A DNA stretch of 40,587 bases from positions 1-40,587 of the forward strand of contig DXGC01000094.1 in assembly GCA_019114135.1 (NCBI GenBank), read 5' to 3'. Every line of letters begins with the position of its first letter. Position 1 is the first letter of the stretch. The stretch is from Candidatus Corynebacterium avicola (GTDB lineage: Bacteria; Actinomycetota; Actinomycetes; Mycobacteriales; Mycobacteriaceae). Below, one piece after another: positions 1 through 7,404 of this stretch. A program made the translations under genes and the position numbers. The notes below the pieces were generated by a model that had not been told where the DNA came from, searched no databases, and saw only the letters and a list, made by a program, of their open reading frames with translations.

Positions 1-697
1 TTCGGCCCCGGCAAGCTCTCCCGTGACGAGGAGAACGAGTACTGGCAGCAGATGGTCACCGCCGCCAAGTTCCAGCCGATCGACCCGGCCGACGTCCCGA
101 AGACCCGCGGCGAGGTCCTGAAGTACCTCGACGACTGGCGCCAGGGCCTGTCGGCCTCCGAGGCAGCGATCCGCAACGTCGACCACATCATCGACGGTGG
201 CGAGACCGTCTTCGTCGGCCTGCCGGCCCCGATCCGCAAGATCGTGCGCCCGCTGTTCCGCCGCAGCATCATCGCCACCTACCCGCACTGGATGCGTCCG
301 ATGCTCGGTGTGAAGCAGTCCAAGATGATGGACCAGGCCATGTTCACCGCCTGGAAGCCACTGCTGTTCTTCGCCAACAAGAACCCGTGGCTGGTCAGCT
401 GGGTCGTCAAGCGCATCTGCCCGCGCGCACTGCGCTACATCAAGCCGGTGTACTACAAGGTCCCGGCCGAGAGCCCGCGCGTGTACACCCCCCGAGGTCG
501 CCCGCCGTATGTTCGGCAACCCGAAGACCCCGCTGGAGCAGCGCGAGGAGCTTCTGGAGAAGCGTCGCGGCGGCAGCGGACAGGAGTCCTACGGCCACAA
601 CCACGTCGACGGCATCCTCGAGTTCTCCCAGGCCGACGACGAGGAGACCACCAAGGAGACTCTCGCCGCCGTCGAGGAGTCCACCAAGGCGTCCTAG
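1..697 (+). pseudogene. MpaB/DUF2236 family oxygenase, 5'-truncated by window edge and frameshifted
   Basis: The reading frame is open from base 1 and begins upstream of the window. The visible part resembles the DUF2236 family (MpaB / rubber-oxygenase catalytic domain, presumed haem oxygenases), including the YWQQMVTAAKF stretch, a VPKTRGEVLKYLDDW helix and a PLFRRS segment. The first frame holds to about base 490. In the next frame, from about base 491, coding continues as PEVARRMFGNPKTPLEQREE to a TAG at 695-697, with strongly GC3-biased codons and a charged Lys/Glu-rich tail. The switch falls in a run of six C (488-493); removing one C restores a single frame. This is either a real frameshift or a homopolymer sequencing error. 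If the frameshift is false, the gene is intact here. A perfect terminator hairpin follows. Confidence 0.7.
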
Positions 698-717
698 GCG
701 TCGCAGGTGCCCCAGTC

Positions 718-755
718 GGAGGGAGGCCCCCGTGGCCTCCCTCCTTCGTCTTTTT
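718..755 (+). terminator. Rho-independent terminator after the MpaB-like gene
   Basis: An 11-bp perfect stem pairs 718-728 (GGAGGGAGGCC) with 734-744 (GGCCTCCCTCC) around a 5-nt loop. A T-rich tract follows, ending in TTTTT at 751-755. It separates the MpaB-like gene from the TetR gene. Confidence 0.85.
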
Positions 756-764
756 GTCGACAAA
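753..764. promoter_or_regulatory. Palindrome upstream of the TetR gene, candidate operator
   Basis: TTTGTCGACAAA is a perfect 12-bp palindrome. It lies 10 bp upstream of the -10 box at 774-779, covering the -35 region of the presumed tetR-esterase promoter. TetR proteins commonly bind such sites to repress their own transcription; binding here is inferred. Confidence 0.5.
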
Positions 765-773
765 CTCTGTGAG

Positions 774-779
774 TAGGAT
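774..779 (+). promoter_or_regulatory. -10 box, leaderless tetR transcript
   Basis: TAGGAT lies 6 nt before the ATG at 786. There is no Shine-Dalgarno sequence, so transcription probably starts at or next to the start codon. Confidence 0.5.
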
Positions 780-785
780 GTCCCC

Positions 786-1451
786 ATGACCGTTTCGGCA
801 AAGGTCACCGACCAGGGTGACCACACCACCGCACCCCGCCCACGCGCCCGTAACCGTCGGGCCGACGGCGAGCGCTCCCGGCAACGCATCATCGATGCTG
901 CCAGCACCATCGCCGCCGACCGCGGATACGACGGCACCAGCATCGCCGAGATCTCCCGGCGTTGCGGACTGCCGGCCAGCTCCATCTACTGGCACTTCCA
1001 GGACAAGGACGACCTGATGTCCCATGTCATCGAGAAGAGCTTCACGGCTTGGAACGAGGCCTGGGACATCTCCGACGAGGGGGACATCCTCCTCCGCCTC
1101 CCGACGATCGCCGAGCAGCTGCTGGACGCCCTGGAGAACCACCCGGAGTTCATCCGGCTGTGCCTCCCGCTGGCACTGCTCAAGCGCAACGACGACCCCC
1201 GCCCCCGGCGGATGTACCTGCAGATGCGCAAGGACATCATCGACCGGCTCTGCACCATCGCCACCACCCACTTCAGCTTCGTCCCCGAGGAGCGACGCAC
1301 CGCCATCGTGACCTACATGGTCTCCGGTGTCGAGGGCCTCTTCGTGGACCACGAGATGAACCGGGACTCCGACCTGCGTGCCCAGCTCGAGCTGCATGCC
1401 CAGGGCGTCATCTCGATCATCATGCAGGAAGCCGCGGCCTACACGAAGTGA
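786..1451 (+). CDS. TetR/AcrR family transcriptional regulator
   Basis: This 221-residue protein has an N-terminal TetR helix-turn-helix at about residues 33-80 (RQRIIDAASTIAADRGYDG, then SIAEISRRCGLPASSIYWHF), followed by the helical ligand-binding domain usual for the family. Length is normal. A disordered basic N-terminus of about 30 residues precedes the DNA-binding domain. Its TGA overlaps the GTG start of the carboxylesterase by 4 nt (GTGA), so the two genes are translationally coupled and probably form an operon. The palindrome at 753-764 over the promoter is a plausible auto-regulatory site. The inducer is unknown; an ester or lipid substrate of the coupled esterase is a reasonable guess only. 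Confidence 0.92.
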   Translation: MTVSAKVTDQGDHTTAPRPRARNRRADGERSRQRIIDAASTIAADRGYDGTSIAEISRRCGLPASSIYWHFQDKDDLMSHVIEKSFTAWNEAWDISDEGDILLRLPTIAEQLLDALENHPEFIRLCLPLALLKRNDDPRPRRMYLQMRKDIIDRLCTIATTHFSFVPEERRTAIVTYMVSGVEGLFVDHEMNRDSDLRAQLELHAQGVISIIMQEAAAYTK

Positions 1452-2935
1452 GCCAGGCGTCCGGGCAGCCCGCCCCTCTGCTGCAGACCCCGTCCGGCAC
1501 CGTCTCCGGCACCCGCCGGGAGGACGGTACCCGGGTCTTCCGGGCCGTCCCCGTCTCCGCGGAGCACGACACCACCGCCACGCGGTTCACCGACCCTCTC
1601 CCGGCACCGTCCTGGGAGGGGGTCCTGGCGTGCCCGGACACCCGCGACCGTCTGCGACTGCGCGACACCCACACCGCCACGGTCTACGCTCCGGTGGAAG
1701 CCACAACCGACGACTCCGGTACTGCCCCGGTGATCGTCTTCATCCACGGCGGACGCTACGAGACGGGCCACGGCGACGAACCCTGGTACGACGGCGGGGT
1801 TCTCGCCCGCGCAGGCTGCGTGGTGGTCACCGTGAACTACCGCAAATCCTTCGAGGGCTTCCTGCAGCTGGATGAGGACGGCAAAGACACAGACACAGAC
1901 CAGCCACGCGCGGTCAAGGACCTCCTCACCGCCCTGCGCTGGGTCCGGGAGGTGGCCGGTGGTCTCGGCGGCGATCCCGGCAACGTGACCCTGGCCGGCC
2001 AGTCCGCCGGTGCCGGTCTCATCGCCTGGCTTCTCACCGTCCGGGCCGCCGACCCCCTGTTCCACCGGGCCGTGGTCATGTCCCCGGGACTGCCCCGGCG
2101 CACCGGCGGGATCCGCCGACTCACCGCCCAGGCAGCCCTGCTGTCCCCGGGCCCTCCCGGCACCCGTCCCTCGCGCTCCTACCTCGAGTCGCTCTCCCCG
2201 AACCAGCTACGCACCGCCTACCGACGCTTCGCCGCACTGCACTCCACCGACTGTGCGGTCGGCCCGTACCCCCTGGACGTCGGGAAGCTGCGTCCGGTAC
2301 CTCTGCTCATCGGCACGATGCACGACGAGTTCGTCACCTTCCCCCTGGTCGTCGACGTCGACCGGGTGCTGCGCCGCATCGTGGGCAGGTTGCGTCTGCC
2401 GCAGGTGGTGGCCGCCTGGCTGGTCGCACCGACGATGCTCGCCCTCGGCGTCCCACTTCGGGCTCTGGCGGGATGGTGCCGGTTCGCCTCCACCGAGCAG
2501 CCGGTGCGTCCTCTCGGCCGTACCGTCGGTGACCAGACGATCCGACGCTGGGCCTCCGCGGTCGCCGAGGGGGCCGTCGCCCGGGGTGCCGAGGTATGGG
2601 CCTACGAGTTCACCGGTGATTCGGACCACTACGCCCTACACTGCGGGGAGCTCCCACAGCTCTTCGACACCCTGACCGTCGGACGCGCCGACGTCGCCGC
2701 CGCCTGCGGGCCTGACGCGGTACGCCGTCTGTCCGGGGACCACGGCACCGCCGTCGCCTTCCGCACCGCCGTGGTGGAGCACGCACACGGCCGCTCCCCC
2801 GGGTGGTCCCGCTTCACCCGGCCCGACCGTACCGCCCGGGTCTTCGACATGTCCGGGAAGACCGACGCATCAGCCGGTCAGACCACCCACGACCCCTGGC
2901 GCCCTCTGCGCAGGCTCCTGGGGCGACTGTACTGA
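1448..2935 (+). CDS. Type B carboxylesterase (alpha/beta hydrolase)
   Basis: The 495-residue product belongs to the carboxylesterase type B family, which hydrolyses carboxylic esters. An oxyanion-hole HGG sits at residues 100-102, the nucleophile is Ser186 in GQSAGAG, and a C-terminal HCGELPQLF motif supplies the catalytic His of the usual HGxElpyvF type. IGTMHDEF probably corresponds to the acidic-residue region, where the family normally has GTNxDEG. There is no signal peptide, so it should be cytoplasmic. The GTG start at 1448 is chosen because it overlaps the tetR stop and begins just before the conserved domain; the open frame extends further upstream only inside tetR. The substrate cannot be told from sequence. 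Confidence 0.88.
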   Translation: MSQASGQPAPLLQTPSGTVSGTRREDGTRVFRAVPVSAEHDTTATRFTDPLPAPSWEGVLACPDTRDRLRLRDTHTATVYAPVEATTDDSGTAPVIVFIHGGRYETGHGDEPWYDGGVLARAGCVVVTVNYRKSFEGFLQLDEDGKDTDTDQPRAVKDLLTALRWVREVAGGLGGDPGNVTLAGQSAGAGLIAWLLTVRAADPLFHRAVVMSPGLPRRTGGIRRLTAQAALLSPGPPGTRPSRSYLESLSPNQLRTAYRRFAALHSTDCAVGPYPLDVGKLRPVPLLIGTMHDEFVTFPLVVDVDRVLRRIVGRLRLPQVVAAWLVAPTMLALGVPLRALAGWCRFASTEQPVRPLGRTVGDQTIRRWASAVAEGAVARGAEVWAYEFTGDSDHYALHCGELPQLFDTLTVGRADVAAACGPDAVRRLSGDHGTAVAFRTAVVEHAHGRSPGWSRFTRPDRTARVFDMSGKTDASAGQTTHDPWRPLRRLLGRLY

Positions 2936-2956
2936 CCGGCCGGAGCACGGGACGGA

Positions 2957-2962
2957 TAGAGT
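2957..2962 (+). promoter_or_regulatory. -10 box, leaderless aecD transcript
   Basis: TAGAGT lies 7 nt before the ATG at 2970, which supports that ATG over the in-frame GTG codons at 2961 and 2964. Confidence 0.45.
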
Positions 2963-2969
2963 GGTGCCC

Positions 2970-4190
2970 ATGGCCCCAACTTCCGCACATCCAGTACTCT
3001 CCTTCCCCGACCTCGACACCCTCCGCACCCGTCGGACGATGAAGTGGACGGCCTTCGAGCCGGACGTCCTTCCGCTCTGGGTCGCCGAGACCGACTTCGA
3101 CACCTGCCCGGCCGTCGCCGCGGCGGTGCAGGACGCCGTGGACCGCGAGTACTTCGGCTACCCGGAGGCCGGCGGCATGTCCGCCCTGGCCGAGGCTCTG
3201 GCGACCTTCTCCGCCGACCGCCACGGCTGGACGATCGACCCGGCGAATGTGGTGGTCGTCCCGGACGTGGTCAAGGGCATCATGGTCGCCATCGACAACC
3301 TCACCGCCGCGGGCTCCGGGATCGTCATCCCGCTGCCGGCCTACCCGCCGTTCCAGAAGGTCCCGGCCGCCACACGGCGTCCGGCGACATACGTCCCGAT
3401 GGGCACCGGTACCGACGGTGAGGCGGTCTTCGACCTGGAGGCACTCGAGCGTGCCTTCTCCTCCACCGACAACCCGAACGGCGTCGGAAGTTTCATCCTC
3501 TGCAACCCCTTCAACCCCCTGGGTCGGGCGTTCACCGCGGAGGAGCTGGCCGAGGTCTCCGAACTGGCGGCGAGCTACAACGTGCGGGTGATCTCCGACG
3601 AGATCCACGCCCCGCTCGTCTTCTCCGGCAACCACGTCCCGACCGCGACGGTGTCGGACACCGCCGCGGCGAACACGGTCACCGTGACCGCCACCTCGAA
3701 GGGCTGGAACACCGCCGGGCTGAAGTGCGCGCAGATCATCTCCACGAACAAGGAGGACGCCAAAGAGCTCGGCCGACTGTCCAACCTGGTCACCGGGGAG
3801 CCCTCCACCATCGGCATCGCCGCCGCCACCGCCGCCTACACCGGGGGCATGGACTGGCTCAAGGCCGAGGTCGACTACCTCGAGGCGAACTGGCGGCACC
3901 TGCAGAAGCGCCTGCCCGAGGTACTGCCCGGCATCACCCTGCCAACCCAGGAGGCGACCTTCCTCGCGTGGCTGGACGTCTCCCGGGTCGACCGGCTCCG
4001 CGGTGCGGACGGCACGGTCTCCGCCCCGGCGAAGCGTCTGCGTGGGCTCGCCCGCGTCGGCTTCAACGAGGGCACGGACTTCGGACCGACCGGCGCCGGT
4101 TACGTCCGGCTCAACTACGGCACCTCCCGCGAGATCATCGACGCCGCCCTGGACCGCATCGCCGCCGCTGACCTCCGTGAGGGAGCCTGA
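2970..4190 (+). CDS. aecD: PLP-dependent C-S beta-lyase (MalY/PatB family, AecD-like)
   Basis: The 406-residue fold-type I aminotransferase-like enzyme closely resembles Corynebacterium AecD (MetC), a cystathionine beta-lyase that cleaves C-S bonds and releases pyruvate and ammonia. Visible features are the N-terminal RRTMKWTAFEPDVLPLWVAE block, CNPFNP at 178-183, the PLP-ring Asp210 in SDEIHAPL, and the Schiff-base Lys244 in TATSKGWNTAGLKCAQ. It likely works in methionine biosynthesis or thioether breakdown in the cytosol. The ATG at 2970 is chosen because a -10 box lies 7 nt upstream. The ABC exporter gene begins right after its TGA, so the two are co-transcribed. Confidence 0.9.
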   Translation: MAPTSAHPVLSFPDLDTLRTRRTMKWTAFEPDVLPLWVAETDFDTCPAVAAAVQDAVDREYFGYPEAGGMSALAEALATFSADRHGWTIDPANVVVVPDVVKGIMVAIDNLTAAGSGIVIPLPAYPPFQKVPAATRRPATYVPMGTGTDGEAVFDLEALERAFSSTDNPNGVGSFILCNPFNPLGRAFTAEELAEVSELAASYNVRVISDEIHAPLVFSGNHVPTATVSDTAAANTVTVTATSKGWNTAGLKCAQIISTNKEDAKELGRLSNLVTGEPSTIGIAAATAAYTGGMDWLKAEVDYLEANWRHLQKRLPEVLPGITLPTQEATFLAWLDVSRVDRLRGADGTVSAPAKRLRGLARVGFNEGTDFGPTGAGYVRLNYGTSREIIDAALDRIAAADLREGA

Positions 4191-6089
4191 GTGCGCAGCC
4201 TGAGCCGAATCGTCCGCTCCATGCGGGAGCTGTGGCCCTACTATGTGATGGTCATCCTCGCCGCCACGGTCACGGTCGTCCTGTCGATGGCGTCGCCGTT
4301 CCTCATCAGCCACGCCACGGACACCATCGTCGACACCGTCAACGGCTCCACCACCATGGAGGACGCCACGACGGTGGTCGTCGCCGTGGCGGTCGGCCTG
4401 CTGCTCGCCGAGCTGGCGCACACCGTCATCCACAACATCGGTGGCTGGTTCGGTGACGTGATGGGCATGCGGATGCGGCAGATCCTGTCCAACCGCTACT
4501 TCGCCAAGCTGCTCTCCCTGCCGCAGAGCTACTTCGACAAGCAGATCACCGGCACGATCATCTCCCGGCTGGACCGCTCGATCCTGGGACTGACCCAGTT
4601 CCTGCAGTCCTTCGCCAACAACTTCTTCTCGATGATCCTCACGGTGATCGTGGTCCTGGTGATCTCCGCCTGGTACTACTGGCCGCTGGCTCTGCTGCTG
4701 GTGGTCATCTTCCCGATGTACCTGTGGCTGACCGCCCTGACCAGCAAGCGCTGGATGCGGTGGGAGAAGACCAAGAACGACCACATCGACACCGCCCAGG
4801 GCCGCTTCTCCGAGGTCGTCGGCCAGGTGAAGGTCGTGAAGTCCTTCGTCTCGGAGCTGCGGGAGCTGCGACTCTTCCAGCAGCACTTCGCCGAGACGGT
4901 GTCTGTCACGAAGGACCAGTCCCGCTGGTGGCACATGATGGACATCTTCCGCATGGCGGGGATGAACGTCATCTTCTTCGCCATTTACCTGGTGCTGTTC
5001 CTGCAGACGCTCAACGGCCAGTTCAGCATCGGCGACATGGTGCTGCTGGTGCAGCTCGTGGCGATGGCCAAGCAGCCGGCGACGATGATGAGCTGGATGG
5101 TCGACACCGCCCAGCGCGCCGCCGCCGGTTCACGGGAGTACTTCGAGGCGATGGAGGAGCTCGAGGAGGCCACCGTGTCCCCGGTGCTGCTCTCCGCCTC
5201 CCGCGAGTACGGCCCCTCGCTGATCCCCGAGCAGGAGGTGCGCGACGCGATCCCCGATCCGCCGGCACCGGTGGAGTCCTGCACCTGTGAGGGCGGCACC
5301 CCGGTGTTCGAGTTCGACGACGTCACCTTCGGCTATGACGCGGACGATCCGGTGATCCACAACGTGAGCCTCGCCGCCGGCTTCAACGAGAAGGTCGCAC
5401 TGGTCGGCGAGTCCGGTGGCGGTAAGTCCACGCTGGTGAACCTGCTGCTGGGGCTGTACCGCCCGTCGAGCGGCACGCTCCGGGTCGGCGGCCACGACAT
5501 CGCCGAGCTCTCCGCCGCCCAGTTGCGCGGCATGGTGGGCGTGGTGTTCCAGGATGCGGCGCTGTTCTCCGGGACGGTCCGGGAGAACATCGCCTACGGT
5601 CGTCCCGACGCCACGGACGAGGAGATCGAGGACGCCGCCCACCGCGCCAACGCGGACGCCTTCATCCGTGCCTTCCCACAGGGGTACGACACGATCATCG
5701 GCGAGCGTGGTCTCCGGCTGTCCGGCGGTCAGAAGCAGCGCGTGGCGGTGGCCCGGGCGATGCTGAAGGACGCCCCGATCCTCGTCCTCGACGAGGCCAC
5801 CTCCGCCCTGGACACACGCGCCGAGCGTGCGGTGCAGGCAGGCCTGGAGGAGCTGATGGTGGGACGCACCACCCTGGTGATCGCCCACCGCCTGTCCACC
5901 ATCGCCTCGGTGGACACCATCGTGACCCTGTCCGAGGGGCACGTCGACGAGATCGGTTCACCGGCGGAGTTGGCGGTCAGCGGTGGTATCTACGGGGAGC
6001 TGCTGCGGCTGACCGCGAGCTCCTCGGAGGAGGACCGTAAGCGGCTGCGCAGCTTCGGCTTCCACACCGACGACGCTGACGAGGAATAA
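4191..6089 (+). CDS. ABC transporter, fused permease and ATPase (type IV exporter)
   Basis: This 632-residue half-transporter has six predicted transmembrane helices in the first ~320 residues and a C-terminal nucleotide-binding domain. The ATPase motifs are complete: Walker A GESGGGKST near residue 405, signature LSGGQKQR near 509, Walker B ILVLDEATSALD near 529 and the H-loop IAHRLST. The architecture matches homodimeric or heterodimeric lipid and drug exporters. The linker between the two domains is long and contains a CTC cysteine pair. The GTG start abuts the aecD stop with no gap, so expression depends on that transcript. The cargo is unknown; no partner half-transporter is adjacent, so a homodimer is likely. 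Confidence 0.9.
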   Translation: MRSLSRIVRSMRELWPYYVMVILAATVTVVLSMASPFLISHATDTIVDTVNGSTTMEDATTVVVAVAVGLLLAELAHTVIHNIGGWFGDVMGMRMRQILSNRYFAKLLSLPQSYFDKQITGTIISRLDRSILGLTQFLQSFANNFFSMILTVIVVLVISAWYYWPLALLLVVIFPMYLWLTALTSKRWMRWEKTKNDHIDTAQGRFSEVVGQVKVVKSFVSELRELRLFQQHFAETVSVTKDQSRWWHMMDIFRMAGMNVIFFAIYLVLFLQTLNGQFSIGDMVLLVQLVAMAKQPATMMSWMVDTAQRAAAGSREYFEAMEELEEATVSPVLLSASREYGPSLIPEQEVRDAIPDPPAPVESCTCEGGTPVFEFDDVTFGYDADDPVIHNVSLAAGFNEKVALVGESGGGKSTLVNLLLGLYRPSSGTLRVGGHDIAELSAAQLRGMVGVVFQDAALFSGTVRENIAYGRPDATDEEIEDAAHRANADAFIRAFPQGYDTIIGERGLRLSGGQKQRVAVARAMLKDAPILVLDEATSALDTRAERAVQAGLEELMVGRTTLVIAHRLSTIASVDTIVTLSEGHVDEIGSPAELAVSGGIYGELLRLTASSSEEDRKRLRSFGFHTDDADEE

Positions 6090-6126
6090 AAAAGGACGAC
6101 CCCCACAGAAACTGTGGGGGTCGTCC
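6088..6126. terminator. Strong hairpin terminator between convergent genes
   Basis: A 15-bp perfect stem pairs 6094-6108 with 6112-6126 around an AAA loop. On the - strand it is followed by a T tract (the A run at 6088-6093), so it is an intrinsic terminator for the CsbD-like gene. On the + strand the T tract is poor, but the stem probably also stops ABC-transporter transcription. Confidence 0.85.
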
Positions 6127-6150
6127 TGTCATCGTCAGGGGGGAAAGGAA

Positions 6151-6360
6151 CTAGTCCTTCTTCAGACCGCCGATGATCTCGTTGGCCTTGTCGGTGACGG
6201 CGTCCTTCGCGTCGTTGAACTTCTCCTTGGCGTCGGACTTGACCTGGTCGGCCTTGCCCTCGTCCTTGAGGCTCTTGTTGTCGGTGGCGTCGCCGACAGC
6301 TTCCTTGGCCTGTCCGGCGGCGTCGCTTGCCTTGTTCTTCAGTTCATCGAAATCTGCCAT
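6151..6360 (-). CDS. CsbD-like general stress protein
   Basis: The 69-residue, highly charged, Lys/Asp/Ala-rich protein has the CsbD pattern of short amphipathic helical repeats (ELKNKASDAAGQAKEAVGDA, then DEGKADQVKSDAKEKFNDA) and ends in GGLKKD. CsbD-family proteins accumulate under general stress; their molecular role is not established. A clear AAGGAG lies about 7 nt before the ATG. It is monocistronic, with its own promoter region and the terminator hairpin at 6088-6126. Confidence 0.88.
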   Translation of the reverse strand: MADFDELKNKASDAAGQAKEAVGDATDNKSLKDEGKADQVKSDAKEKFNDAKDAVTDKANEIIGGLKKD

Positions 6361-6453
6361 GGTCGGGCTCCTTCACTGTCGGTGACGTGCTTACTGTTCC
6401 GACGGTACGCGAAGTCCCGATACCGTGCAGGGTTTCACATTTCGTGAGCTGAA

Positions 6454-7308
6454 CTACTTGTAGTCGTAGAAGCCCTTGCCGGACTTACGACCAAGGTGAC
6501 CGGCCTGCACCATGCGGCGCAGCAGCGGCGGGCAGGCGTACGACGGGTCGCCGAACTCCTCGTGCATGACGTCGGCGATGAAGGCGCAGGTGTCCAGGCC
6601 GACCATGTCTGCGAGGGTCAGCGGGCCCATCGGGTGGGACGCACCGAGCTTCATGCCGGTGTCGATGTCCTCCTTGGTGGCCACCTCCTGCTCCACCATG
6701 CGGATGGCGGAGAGCAGGTAGGGCACCAGCAGGAAGTTGACGATGAAGCCGGAGCGGTCCTTGGCCTGGATGGCGGTCTTGCCGAGCACCTCGGTGGCGT
6801 AGGTCTTCGCCGTGTCGACGGTGGCTTGCTCGGTGGTCAGTGCGGGAATGACCTCGACCAGCGGCAGCACCGGCACCGGGTTGAAGAAGTGCAGGCCGAT
6901 GATGCGGCCCGGGTTCTCGGTCGCAGAGGCGATGGCCTGGATCGGCAGCGAGGAGGTGTTGGAGCACAGCGGGGCGCTCTTGTCCTCGACAATGGCATCG
7001 AGCTTGGAGAAGACGTCCTTCTTGATCTCCTCGTTCTCGATGATCGCCTCCATGACCAGCTCACGGTCGGCGAAGTCCTCCAGGGAGGTGGTGAAGGTCA
7101 GGCGGCCCAGGGCGGCGTCGCGGTCCTCTTCGGACAGCTTGCCGCGCTCCACGGCCTTGGACAGGGACTTCTCGATCTTGGCCTTGCCGAAGTCGAGGGC
7201 CTCCTGCTTGGCCTCCCAGACCAGGACGTCGCTACCGGCCTTGGCGGCCACCTCGGCGATGCCGCCGCCCATCTGGCCGGCTCCGATGACGCCTACGCGC
7301 TGAACCAT
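6454..7308 (-). CDS. 3-hydroxybutyryl-CoA dehydrogenase
   Basis: The 284-residue enzyme matches the short-chain 3-hydroxyacyl-CoA dehydrogenase family, which interconverts 3-hydroxyacyl-CoA and 3-oxoacyl-CoA with NAD(P). The N-terminal Rossmann motif is VIGAGQMGGGIAEVAA. The catalytic block SNTSSLPIQ, then GLHFFNPVPVLPLVEV, holds the His/Glu dyad and substrate Ser/Asn. The C-terminal helical domain contains KDRSGFIVNFLLVPYL and HPMGPLTLADMVGLD. Length is normal for FadB2/Hbd types. AAGGAG sits 7 nt before the ATG. No other beta-oxidation gene is adjacent, so a role in fatty-acid or butyrate metabolism is inferred from family alone. Confidence 0.92.
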   Translation of the reverse strand: MVQRVGVIGAGQMGGGIAEVAAKAGSDVLVWEAKQEALDFGKAKIEKSLSKAVERGKLSEEDRDAALGRLTFTTSLEDFADRELVMEAIIENEEIKKDVFSKLDAIVEDKSAPLCSNTSSLPIQAIASATENPGRIIGLHFFNPVPVLPLVEVIPALTTEQATVDTAKTYATEVLGKTAIQAKDRSGFIVNFLLVPYLLSAIRMVEQEVATKEDIDTGMKLGASHPMGPLTLADMVGLDTCAFIADVMHEEFGDPSYACPPLLRRMVQAGHLGRKSGKGFYDYK

Positions 7309-7340
7309 TGTCGTACTCCTTCATGTTCGGGTCGAGCATT

Positions 7341-7361
7341 GTTATATATGCATAGTGTAAC
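7341..7361 (-). promoter_or_regulatory. AT-rich promoter region with imperfect palindrome upstream of the dehydrogenase
   Basis: GTTATA and TGTAAC form half-sites (one mismatch) 9 bp apart with ATGCAT between them, in the only AT-rich patch upstream of the gene at 7308. The patch also holds the best -10-like sequence. It could be an operator overlapping the promoter; no regulator is identified. Confidence 0.35.
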
Positions 7362-7404
7362 CGGAGTCACGTCCCCGGTCCGAACCTTGCCCGCATCAAT
7401 GGGC

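Noticed and set aside
962..1447. The carboxylesterase frame is open for about 160 codons upstream of 1448, inside tetR
   Set aside because: This is high-GC reading-frame spill-over in another frame of tetR; the GTGA overlap at 1448 gives the natural start.
2814..4934. A very long - strand open frame across aecD and the ABC gene
   Set aside because: It is low-complexity (Gly, Asp, His, Gln rich), antisense to two strong genes, and is a typical shadow frame of GC-rich coding DNA.
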